5,165 nt of DNA from DAOTUL01 sp034437435 (GTDB taxonomy: Bacteria; Chloroflexota; Anaerolineae; Aggregatilineales; Phototrophicaceae), in contig CAYQJO010000294.1 in NCBI GenBank assembly GCA_964417785.1, positions 1 through 5,165 on the forward strand, read 5' to 3'. Positions within the stretch are counted from its first letter, which is position 1, and each line of letters starts with the position of its first letter. The translations under genes were made by a program, and so were the position numbers. This document shows, piece by piece, positions 1 to 5,165 of this stretch. The notes under the pieces are model-generated. The model searched no databases and was not told where the DNA came from. It saw nothing but the letters and a program-made list of their open reading frames with translations.

Positions 1-444
1 GATTTCGGCCAGATAAGACAACACCTCGCCGGTCGCCGGGTTGTCGCTGCGTACCAACGCCTGATACAGCGCCCGCAGCACCGGCTCGCCGCTGGTGGGC
101 CAGTCTGCTACCGGCAGATCGCGCCAGACGGGGGGATCAACCGTGTCGATAAAATACATCAATAATGGGCCTTTGAAGACCGACGCCACTGGCAGCGGAT
201 TTTCCGGTGCCAGCGCCGTCACCAACCGGGCGTTATCCAGGTCGTAAAGCAGCAGGTCAATGTTGCGCTGCTGGATAATCGTCTCAAAGTGGGCGTTGAG
301 CGGTGCCGCATAGGGTGTTTCCAGCGCGGTCAGATAATCCGATACATAGCCGGTCGTCTGTGCTGCCAGAAAGCGCTGTCCGGGGAGAGTCAGTGCCGCT
401 GACGCGATCATCGCCTGCAGAACCTGCCGCCGGGAAAGAGTCAT
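1..444 (-). CDS. Class A beta-lactamase-like serine hydrolase, N-terminal part (cut by left edge)
   Basis: Open frame from an ATG at 444 to the window edge: 148 codons, no stop. The N-terminus has a twin-arginine-type signal (SRRQVLQ at residues 4-10, then a hydrophobic stretch to about residue 29), so export through Tat is likely. Residues 87-91 read ASVFK, which fits the SxxK active-site motif (Ser88, Lys91) of the penicillin-binding/beta-lactamase fold. Residues 133-135 are SDN followed by PATGEVL, as in the second conserved motif of class A enzymes. The two serines are about 45 residues apart, against about 60 in classical class A enzymes, so this may be a divergent serine hydrolase and not a true antibiotic-hydrolysing enzyme. 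The third motif (KTG) and the region of the general-base Glu lie outside the window. The start is supported by AGGAG ten bases upstream. It follows hicA by 21 bases on the same strand. Substrate unknown. Confidence 0.72.
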   Translation of the reverse strand, partial: MTLSRRQVLQAMIASAALTLPGQRFLAAQTTGYVSDYLTALETPYAAPLNAHFETIIQQRNIDLLLYDLDNARLVTALAPENPLPVASVFKGPLLMYFIDTVDPPVWRDLPVADWPTSGEPVLRALYQALVRSDNPATGEVLSYLAEI

Positions 445-454
445 GTGGTTTGGT

Positions 455-459
455 CTCCT
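455..459 (-). promoter_or_regulatory. Ribosome binding site of the serine hydrolase gene
   Basis: AGGAG on the minus strand, ten bases before the ATG at 444. It lies in the 21-base gap after the hicA stop codon. It fixes the start of a gene that is incomplete here and indicates independent initiation on a shared message. Confidence 0.6.
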
Positions 460-465
460 GGAAAA

Positions 466-717
466 TCAGGATTCGGTGTAGAACAACAGAGCTATCTGAT
501 CTTCTGGAATGTATGTGCAAGCCGTCCGATAGATTGAGAGAATTGTTCCGGTTTGCAGAGGCTTTTTACCGTGTACGGGTACAATCAGCGTCTGTTTGCT
601 TCCATCAACAACACGGCGCAGCTTGTGATGGCTTCCCTTTATGCTGATAACAGCAAATCCGAAATCGTCCAGGATGTCGATAATTTCAAGCCCAGATAGT
701 CTACGCAATCTGGGCAT
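466..717 (-). CDS. hicA: HicA-type toxin, mRNA interferase (YcfA-like)
   Basis: An 83-residue protein with the whole HicA pattern: PRLRRLSGLEIIDIL at the N-terminus, then GFAVISIKGSHHKLRR with the conserved GSH-type His (His30), then TLIVPVHGKKPLQTGTILSI and a short C-terminal helix. HicA toxins have a double-stranded-RNA-binding-like fold and cleave mRNA in the cytoplasm, with the His of the GSH motif as the key residue. Its length is normal for the family and nothing looks broken. The ATG at 717 lies inside the end of hicB (17-base overlap in another frame) without a strong Shine-Dalgarno sequence, so translation is probably coupled to the antitoxin gene. The antitoxin-first order differs from the toxin-first hicAB of Escherichia coli but is found in many bacteria. 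The family call is confident; toxicity is inferred. Confidence 0.88.
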   Translation of the reverse strand: MPRLRRLSGLEIIDILDDFGFAVISIKGSHHKLRRVVDGSKQTLIVPVHGKKPLQTGTILSIYRTACTYIPEDQIALLFYTES

Positions 718-964
718 AATCGAGGAATTCCATTGTGATGACGATACGTGGATTATCGATCAAATTGTAGGTCGAGATCGTATCTTCGCCTTCTAGTGCC
801 AGACTGATAGCCTCACGGATATTCTTGAATAACTCATCCATCGTTGGTCCATCTGTCACAGCCCCGATTTCAGCACATGACGCGACATAATACGGTGTAC
901 CGTCGTCATCTTGTCCGGTGAAATAGTCAATCCTCACATGTATGGTGTCTCGCACGTTGCTCAT
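701..964 (-). CDS. hicB: HicB-type antitoxin (HicB/DUF1902-like)
   Basis: An 87-residue protein from the ATG at 964. Residues 8-60 carry the HicB partial-RNase-H-like pattern: IHVRIDYF, YYVASCAEIGAVTDG (26-39) and TMDELFKNIREAISLALEG (41-59). Antitoxins of this family bind and block HicA and often repress their own operon. No C-terminal ribbon-helix-helix or helix-turn-helix domain is recognisable; the rest (EDTISTYNLIDNPRIVITM) looks like beta strands, so autoregulation through DNA binding is uncertain. The frame has another ATG at 994, but that start lacks a ribosome binding site and sits at the terminator T-tract, whereas the 964 start has GGAAAGAAG just upstream. Overlap with hicA is 17 bases. 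The pairing with a clear HicA strengthens the call. Confidence 0.85.
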   Translation of the reverse strand: MSNVRDTIHVRIDYFTGQDDDGTPYYVASCAEIGAVTDGPTMDELFKNIREAISLALEGEDTISTYNLIDNPRIVITMEFLDYAQIA

Positions 965-967
965 GTT

Positions 968-976
968 CTTCTTTCC
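968..976 (-). promoter_or_regulatory. Ribosome binding site deciding the hicB start
   Basis: GGAAAGAAG on the minus strand, its GGAA part about eight bases before the ATG at 964. The competing in-frame ATG at 994 is preceded only by a T-rich run, so the shorter 87-residue HicB is preferred to the 97-residue version. Confidence 0.5.
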
Positions 977-998
977 AGTCCACTGCTGAACCATGAAG

Positions 999-1021
999 AA
1001 AAAAACCAGCCCTGCGGCTGG
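999..1021 (-). terminator. Intrinsic terminator after tRNA-Arg
   Basis: Read on the minus strand: CCAGCC, loop GCAG, GGCTGG, followed directly by seven T. The perfect 6-bp G+C-rich stem begins eight bases after the tRNA discriminator base. It should end the tRNA transcript, and any read-through from the ligase gene, before hicB, whose start is only 34 bases past the T-tract. Confidence 0.8.
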
Positions 1022-1028
1022 CTTGATT

Positions 1029-1100
1029 TGCCCCTACCAGGACTCGAACCTGGGCTTCTGCCTCCGGAGGGCAGCGCTCTATCCACTGAGCTATAGAGGC
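1029..1100 (-). tRNA. tRNA-Arg, anticodon CCG
   Basis: A complete 72-base cloverleaf folds on the minus strand: acceptor GCCTCTA/TAGGGGC with one G-U pair, D stem GCTC/GAGC with loop AGTGGATA, anticodon stem CTGCC/GGCAG with loop CTCCGGA, a four-base variable region, and T arm CCAGG-TTCGAGT-CCTGG, then discriminator A. The anticodon CCG reads the arginine codon CGG. An A at the expected position 20 in the D loop and C35 agree with arginine identity. The 3' CCA is not encoded (AAT follows the discriminator), so a CCA-adding enzyme is needed. The first base of the tRNA directly follows the stop codon of the O-antigen ligase gene, and a terminator follows the tRNA. Confidence 0.95.
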
Positions 1101-3392
1101 TTACGGCATTATCGTAGCAGATTTTTCCACATACCACAATACCTTGCTTTTGACCGGCCAGTGCAATTCGGACGGAATATCGAAGTCGGCTAACCGTCCG
1201 CCGTAGAGGACAGCGGCGAAGTACTGCCGGACCACGCGATGTGGTCCGGCGGCCTCCAGCAGTGCGTTGATCTTGTCGTCGGTCCTGGCAAAGGCCGTCC
1301 GCACGCAGTTGAGGCACTCATAGGTTGTGCCGAGCATTTCGGCGATGTCCAGATCACGTTGAGCGATGTCCGGGTCGCTTTCGAGCGTGGCCCGTGCCCG
1401 CGCCACGTAGTAATCGCCGTTGGCGCGATCTAATGCAATGGCCTCGCTGAACGCCGCTTCTGCCGCTGCCGGATCACCGTCGATGGTCAGCGCGACCTCG
1501 CCCGTAACCCACCATTCCTGGGCTGTCGCTGGAACCAGCGCCGGATCATATTTCCCCAGAACACGGTAGCGGGCTTCCGGGTCCATTGTCTCAACGTAGG
1601 CGTTGAGCGCGTCCACTCGCAGGTCGGTCACTGTCCAGAAATCAGCGATGGGCAGTTCCCCTTCGGCCAGATGGCTGAAACGAGCGCCGTTGTAATAGCC
1701 GTTATGGATCGTCTGAAGATCGTCGCTCTGGCTTTCTTCCATCCAGCGGACCGCGTGCAGTTGGTAAGATGACAGCGGAAAGATGCTGTGCGCCCTGAGC
1801 AGATAATCGATGGCGGTCTCGGTGTTGCCCTGACGGTGGAGCAGGACCGCCAGATTGGCCCAGCCGACGTCCCAGGTCGGTTCCAGGTCCAGGGCGTGTT
1901 CGTAAGCGGCAATCGCTTCATTGATCCGGTTCGGGTCCTGGCCCAGCAGATAGGCGATCTGAAGGTCGTACAGATTCAGATGGGGATCGATCCGCTCGGC
2001 CTGTTGGGCGGCGTCCAGGTCGCTATCGCGGATACTGTGATAATAGGCGCTCTGGGCGCGGTCGGATTGGATGAACAATACGCCGTAGCCCAGGACCAGC
2101 AGCAGCCCGATCAGTGCCGGTAACCGCTGACCGGCGGGGCGTTCGTCCAGGACAGTGCGATGGCCGGTGATGCTGTAGGCGGTGATGACCAGTATGACCA
2201 GCACAACCGGGGTGACGGTGAAGGCATCCACCAGACTGTGAACACCCACGCCCAACAGCGCGGCCACGCTGGTTTCGACACGGATACGGCGGGCGTCGGT
2301 GGTTTGCTGGTCCCATGCCCTTTTCCACGCCCATACCAGCGCACCAGCCAGCCAGATGCCGACGACGATGCCGGCCAGACCGGTCTCGGCGGCGGTGTTC
2401 AGATAGAGATTGTGGGCGGATGCCAGTTTATCGCGGGCGATGGAGGCGGTGCGGTACTCGCGGAATGCGCGTCCAAACAGGCCGGGGCCGACGCCGGTGA
2501 TCGGATAGTCAGCTACCATCTCGACAGCGCTTTCGTACATGTCGATGCGTTTGGTGTCGCCAGCGGTGGTGGTCTCGCGCAGACCGATCACCGCGAACAG
2601 CATGAAGGCAGCGACCAGACCGACAGCACCATATACCCACAGCGGTACGCGCCAGAGGATGGATGGCCGCTGGACAAAGCGCATGGCGGCAAATGCGCCG
2701 AACCCGGCCCCCAACGACATCAGGCCGCCGCGTGAATGGGTCAGCGCCAGGACGACCAGCAGCCCGGCAGCGAGCAGCCATAGCGTCTGGCGGTAATCCT
2801 TGCGGCGGGCTGTCAATGCCCATCCGATGGTCACGGTGATGATTGGTGCGGTGAACCCTGCCAGCAGTGTGCTGATGTTCAGCGCCAGTTGTGCCGTAAA
2901 GGATTCCAGCGGCAGCCACGCGCCAGGACCGATCACGTCGATCCAGCCGATCTCGGTGCCGGGGATGATGCCCAGGCCGAAATACCACGAGGCGACTTCC
3001 ATGCCGGTCATGATGACCACCAGCGCCGCCAGCAGGAAGCCGGTCTCCATAATGAGGCGCTGACGTCCGCGCTGCAACAGGTCCACGATGCCGAAGAAGA
3101 GCGCGACGTGGATCAGGTTAAACCAGGTGTACTCGAACGCCATGCGCGGGTCCTGGCTGGCTGCAGCCGTCACCAGCCAGATGACGACCGCGGCGTAGAG
3201 CGGTGCGTTGAGTGGTGTCCGGGGTAGACCATCACGGCGGATGCGCCGGTATAGCCAGATACCTAACACCAGTGTGATGAACATGTGATGGAAGACGCGC
3301 ACAGGAAAGATCAAATTGTAATAGGCACTGCCACCGATAAAGATCAGGTAGAAACCGAGCGACAGCAGGGACCAGCGTTGCGAACGGGTCAT
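1101..3392 (-). CDS. O-antigen ligase/polymerase family membrane protein with C-terminal TPR region
   Basis: A 763-residue protein. Residues 1-441 contain about twelve hydrophobic segments. Family signs of Wzy_C/WaaL-type proteins are THSRGG (218-223), DYPITGVGPGLFG (295-307), SAHNLYLNTAAETGLAG (325-341) and GVHSLVDAF (383-391). Such proteins transfer or polymerise lipid-linked glycans on the outer face of the cytoplasmic membrane; the Arg and His residues of the large outside loop are usually essential. After the last membrane segment (about 425-441) come about 320 soluble residues with TPR-like helices, clearest at 488-539, and a second helical group at about 638-690, probably for partner binding. 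The only two cysteines form CLNC (693-696). The ATG at 3392 has GGTGA just upstream. The TAA stop abuts the tRNA gene. Whether it is a ligase, a polymerase or a protein glycosylation enzyme cannot be decided, since no glycan genes are in view. Confidence 0.85.
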   Translation of the reverse strand: MTRSQRWSLLSLGFYLIFIGGSAYYNLIFPVRVFHHMFITLVLGIWLYRRIRRDGLPRTPLNAPLYAAVVIWLVTAAASQDPRMAFEYTWFNLIHVALFFGIVDLLQRGRQRLIMETGFLLAALVVIMTGMEVASWYFGLGIIPGTEIGWIDVIGPGAWLPLESFTAQLALNISTLLAGFTAPIITVTIGWALTARRKDYRQTLWLLAAGLLVVLALTHSRGGLMSLGAGFGAFAAMRFVQRPSILWRVPLWVYGAVGLVAAFMLFAVIGLRETTTAGDTKRIDMYESAVEMVADYPITGVGPGLFGRAFREYRTASIARDKLASAHNLYLNTAAETGLAGIVVGIWLAGALVWAWKRAWDQQTTDARRIRVETSVAALLGVGVHSLVDAFTVTPVVLVILVITAYSITGHRTVLDERPAGQRLPALIGLLLVLGYGVLFIQSDRAQSAYYHSIRDSDLDAAQQAERIDPHLNLYDLQIAYLLGQDPNRINEAIAAYEHALDLEPTWDVGWANLAVLLHRQGNTETAIDYLLRAHSIFPLSSYQLHAVRWMEESQSDDLQTIHNGYYNGARFSHLAEGELPIADFWTVTDLRVDALNAYVETMDPEARYRVLGKYDPALVPATAQEWWVTGEVALTIDGDPAAAEAAFSEAIALDRANGDYYVARARATLESDPDIAQRDLDIAEMLGTTYECLNCVRTAFARTDDKINALLEAAGPHRVVRQYFAAVLYGGRLADFDIPSELHWPVKSKVLWYVEKSATIMP
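1111..1139 (-). promoter_or_regulatory. Putative tRNA-Arg promoter inside the end of the ligase gene
   Basis: Minus strand: TTGTGG (1139-1134), a 17-base spacer, TACGAT (1116-1111), with TGC just before the -10 element (extended -10). Transcription would start about three to four bases before the tRNA 5' end, as is usual for tRNA genes. It lies entirely within the coding sequence of the upstream gene. The -35 matches the consensus only in its TTG. Confidence 0.42.
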
Positions 3393-3505
3393 ATTTCACC
3401 AGGATAACAACAGTTTACAGTTTTATCATACGCGGGATTGACCCTGCAAACCCTTAAAACCTGGACTATCATGCAGGCGATGACTGTAGCAGGAAATGGT
3501 GTAAC
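3393..3505. promoter_or_regulatory. Divergent intergenic region between ligase and lipoprotein genes
   Basis: These 113 bases must hold the promoters for both directions. For the minus strand, a weak candidate is TTGCAG (3449-3444), 16 bases, GATAAA (3427-3422). For the plus strand, TATCAT (3467-3472) is a fair -10 element, but no good -35 lies at the right distance (TTGACC at 3438-3443 is 23 bases away). A perfect tandem 7-mer ACAGTTT occupies 3410-3423, near the expected minus-strand start site. The plus-strand gene has AGGA at 3491-3494, eleven bases before its ATG. Confidence 0.35.
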
Positions 3506-4168
3506 ATGAAATACGCACTGGTGCTGCTGTTTATTCTGAGCGCCTGTGGGGCGATTGCCGGGGACGATTATGACGCAACCGTCGTTGCAGGGGATGCCCA
3601 CATGGCGACCGAATCGGCTGCGATGGATCGCACGGCGCTGGCTTATGAGACGACGGTTGCTGCGACGGTGGTGGCAGCGGGAACGCTGGAAGCGCAACTC
3701 CGCAGCGTCAACGACCGTTTATATGCCACCATTGCGGCAGGATCAACGCCGACAGTTGCGGTGGTGCCGGGACAGGCCAGTGGTGGTGGTCAGGGTGGTG
3801 ATAACATATTCCAGGATGGGAATCGCTTGATCGTGCTAACCGGCTTGACCAACCGCGTCGATAACCGGACCGGCTGTGTAGTCAGTCCGATGACGGCGTT
3901 CTCTGGTTCAGTTGAGCAGATATATGTCACCATGCAGTCTTTTGGCGTACCAGAGGGAACGCTCCTGCGGGCGGAGTGGTTCTACGAGGGGCAGCTTCGT
4001 GTGCAGCAGGATTGGCGCGTCGATATGACGGCGGAGGAGCGCTGCCTGTGGTTCCTGCTGGATCGCACCGATACCGAATTCACACCTGGTAGCTGGGAAG
4101 TGATGTTGTACGTTGATGAGCAGATGACCCCGGTCGATACACCGCTGCCCTTCACAATTGAAGGGTAG
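3506..4168 (+). CDS. Putative lipoprotein of unknown function
   Basis: A 220-residue protein. Residues 1-14 form a short lipoprotein signal, with lipobox LSAC ending at Cys14 that would be lipidated, so it is anchored outside the cytoplasmic membrane. Residues 20-80 are rich in Ala, Thr, Val and Asp and probably form a helical or coiled stalk (AMDRTALAYETTVAATVVAA region, RSVNDRLYATIAAG). A Gly/Gln-rich linker at 89-99 leads to a C-terminal beta-rich domain (about 100-220) with AEWFYEGQLR, then PGSWEVMLYVDEQ, and ending LPFTIEG, a pattern like Ig-type or 'PG-x-W/Y-x-V' surface domains. Cys124 and Cys180 could form a disulfide. I do not recognise a named family. It is transcribed divergently from the O-antigen ligase gene and ends in its own terminator, so it is probably a single-gene unit. 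Coding confidence is high, function unknown. Confidence 0.82.
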   Translation: MKYALVLLFILSACGAIAGDDYDATVVAGDAHMATESAAMDRTALAYETTVAATVVAAGTLEAQLRSVNDRLYATIAAGSTPTVAVVPGQASGGGQGGDNIFQDGNRLIVLTGLTNRVDNRTGCVVSPMTAFSGSVEQIYVTMQSFGVPEGTLLRAEWFYEGQLRVQQDWRVDMTAEERCLWFLLDRTDTEFTPGSWEVMLYVDEQMTPVDTPLPFTIEG

Positions 4169-4175
4169 GATTTTT
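4145..4175 (+). terminator. Intrinsic terminator overlapping the lipoprotein stop codon
   Basis: CTGCCCTTCA pairs with TGAAGGGTAG around a CAAT loop: ten pairs including one G-U, with the inner seven perfect. GA and five T follow (4171-4175). The TAG stop of the lipoprotein gene forms the base of the 3' arm, so the hairpin is encoded by the last codons. Confidence 0.7.
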
Positions 4176-4180
4176 CTTAC

Positions 4181-4209
4181 TTGGTCTGCATGGCGCTCTA
4201 TGTTACGAT
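4181..4209 (+). promoter_or_regulatory. Putative extended -10 promoter of the SH3b protein gene
   Basis: TTGGTC (4181-4186), a 17-base spacer, TACGAT (4204-4209), with TGT directly before the -10 element. It lies just after the preceding terminator and about 30 bases before the proposed TTG start. The -35 half is weak. Confidence 0.5.
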
Positions 4210-4227
4210 AGTGCGTCTTGTTTACCC

Positions 4228-4235
4228 GGGAAGGG
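4228..4235 (+). promoter_or_regulatory. Ribosome binding site supporting a TTG start
   Basis: Purine-rich GGGAAGGG, four bases before the TTG at 4240. No in-frame ATG or GTG lies between the promoter and this TTG, and starting at the next ATG (codon 15) would remove most of the signal peptide. Confidence 0.5.
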
Positions 4236-4239
4236 CAAT

Positions 4240-5165
4240 TTGAGACGACCCATCGTTTGGCTATTGCTGGTGCTGCTGGTTATGCCAGTGGCAGCACAGG
4301 ATGCGTTCCCAACCATTACACCCGCACCACCCGTTAATGTTGTCGTGGTGGAAGAAGGGGTCGTGCGGGGTGGGCCGGGTGAGTCGTATCTGCCGGTTGG
4401 ACGACTTGACGAGGGCCGGGTACTGACGCCGGTGAACATGAGCGCGGACGGATTATGGGTGCTGATCCGGTATGGCCGGGGGACCTTCGCCTGGGTACGC
4501 CGTGATCTGGTGTTCTGGGCCGATGACGTCGATGCACTGCCTGTTCTGGAAGAAGACAGCTTAACTCCGACCGTGCGGCCCGGCATGGAGACTGCCACAC
4601 CTTTTCTCTTCCCGACGCCGACACCGGCTGAGAGTTATGTCCGCACCGAAGATCAAAGCTTTGCGCTGGTGCGCAGCGGCCCTGGCGAGTTGTATCCGCG
4701 CCTGGGACGCCTGGCTCCCGGTACGGTTGTTGAGCCGGCCGGTCAGTTTGAGGACGGCACCTGGATTCTAATTCGCTACATATTCCCCGCTGAAGAGAAT
4801 GACGAAGGCACCGAGACTCCCGAACAGGAGGGATTTGCCTGGATTGCGCGTGGGCTGGTGGAATGGCAGGAGGAGATTGATGACCTCCCGGTCCTATCCG
4901 AGGACAATCTGACCCCGACGGCCACCTTTACTCCGACTTTCACACCAACGCCTACCTCGACTGCTTCCCCGTCACCGACATCTACGCCGACACGGACACC
5001 GAGTCTCGAACCAACGGACACACCGACATCAACAGTGACGCCATCGCCGGAGCCAACGGATACGCCCACCGACGAACCGACTCTGACGCAGACGCCCAGT
5101 CCAGAGCCAACAAACACAGCGATGGACGAACCGACGTCAACGGTGACGCCATCGCTGGAGCCAAC
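4240..5165 (+). CDS. Secreted protein with two SH3b-like domains and Thr/Pro-rich tail (cut by right edge)
   Basis: An open frame of 308 codons from a TTG start to the window edge. Residues 1-20 (MRRPIVWLLLVLLVMPVAAQ) are a Sec signal peptide, probably cleaved near AAQ-D. Two copies of a bacterial SH3-like domain follow. Copy one (about 33-107) has VVRGGPGESYLPVGRL, GLWVLIRY and FAWVRRDLV; copy two (about 133-223) has LVRSGPGELYPRLGRL, TWILIRY and FAWIARGLV. Each ends in a near-identical DxLPVLxEDxLTPT segment. Copy two carries an acidic insert (about 183-196) before the FAWI strand. From residue 225 the chain is almost only Thr, Pro, Ser, Glu and Asp, the extended linker style frequent in Chloroflexota exported proteins. 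SH3b domains often bind cell-wall peptide or polymer; a C-terminal catalytic or anchoring domain may lie beyond the edge. Ligand and role unknown. Confidence 0.8.
   Translation, partial: MRRPIVWLLLVLLVMPVAAQDAFPTITPAPPVNVVVVEEGVVRGGPGESYLPVGRLDEGRVLTPVNMSADGLWVLIRYGRGTFAWVRRDLVFWADDVDALPVLEEDSLTPTVRPGMETATPFLFPTPTPAESYVRTEDQSFALVRSGPGELYPRLGRLAPGTVVEPAGQFEDGTWILIRYIFPAEENDEGTETPEQEGFAWIARGLVEWQEEIDDLPVLSEDNLTPTATFTPTFTPTPTSTASPSPTSTPTRTPSLEPTDTPTSTVTPSPEPTDTPTDEPTLTQTPSPEPTNTAMDEPTSTVTPSLEP
5023..5165 (+). repeat. Coding minisatellite in the Thr/Pro-rich tail
   Basis: A 35-base segment at 5023-5057 recurs at 5131-5165 with three differences, 108 bases apart. Between them the GAGCCAAC-headed units at 5050 and 5104 are 54 bases (18 codons) apart. 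At protein level the units read EPTDTPTDEPTLTQTPSP and EPTNTAMDEPTSTVTPSL, preceded by a 14-residue version. The period keeps the frame, and the array continues past the edge, so copy number is unknown. Confidence 0.7.

Noticed and set aside
303..647. Plus-strand open frame of 114 codons
   Set aside because: It lies opposite the hydrolase start and hicA, both of which have clear family motifs; its own protein shows no domain and it has no convincing ribosome binding site.
976..985. Small inverted repeat CAGTCCACTG upstream of hicB as an operator
   Set aside because: The half-sites are only four bases and the arms do not extend, so this is expected by chance.
961..1317. Minus-strand frame of 118 codons covering the tRNA
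   Set aside because: It overlaps the tRNA, the terminator and the ligase 3' end in another frame, and its product is low-complexity without motifs.
2160..2735. Plus-strand open frame of 191 codons
   Set aside because: It is fully antisense to the O-antigen ligase gene, where the G+C-rich third positions keep the opposite frame open; the translation has no recognisable domain.
4776..5117. Minus-strand frame with a Val/Gly repeat protein
   Set aside because: It is the complement of the Thr/Pro-rich repeats; the signal peptide and SH3b domains clearly put the gene on the plus strand.
4923..5165. Repeats considered as a CRISPR array
   Set aside because: The repeats are imperfect, in frame, without distinct spacers, and encode a continuous Thr/Pro-rich tail.

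Overview
The window looks like bacterial chromosomal DNA of fairly high G+C content. The secreted proteins, a lipoprotein and an SH3-type protein with a long Thr/Pro-rich 'TPTP' tail, resemble those common in Chloroflexota (Anaerolineae-like). This is an inference from protein style only; there is no rRNA or other marker gene to confirm it.

Left part (1-1100), all on the minus strand. Read in the direction of transcription it holds a tRNA-Arg(CCG) gene, an intrinsic terminator right behind it, a hicB-hicA type II toxin-antitoxin pair overlapping by 17 bases, and, 21 bases further on, the first 148 codons of a Tat-exported class A beta-lactamase-like serine hydrolase that runs off the left edge. 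The hicB-hicA-hydrolase spacing suggests a single transcript.

Centre (1101-3392, minus strand). One long gene encodes a polytopic O-antigen ligase/polymerase family (Wzy_C/WaaL-like) membrane protein with a C-terminal TPR region of about 320 residues. Its stop codon touches the first base of the tRNA gene, and a plausible tRNA promoter lies inside its last 13 codons.

Right part (3393-5165, plus strand). A 113-base divergent intergenic region separates the ligase from a 220-residue lipoprotein gene. The lipoprotein gene ends in an intrinsic terminator whose stem contains the stop codon. After a good extended -10 promoter comes a TTG-started gene for a secreted protein with two tandem SH3b-like domains and a Thr/Pro-rich repetitive tail, cut by the right edge.

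Together the genes mostly suggest cell-envelope functions (surface glycan ligation or polymerisation, a lipoprotein, an SH3b wall-type protein, a penicillin-interacting-fold hydrolase), with a small toxin-antitoxin module placed downstream of a tRNA. No stretch above 300 bases lacks a gene. I see no convincing novel system. The most unusual points are the compact ligase/tRNA/terminator arrangement, the toxin-antitoxin-hydrolase cluster and the internally duplicated SH3b protein.
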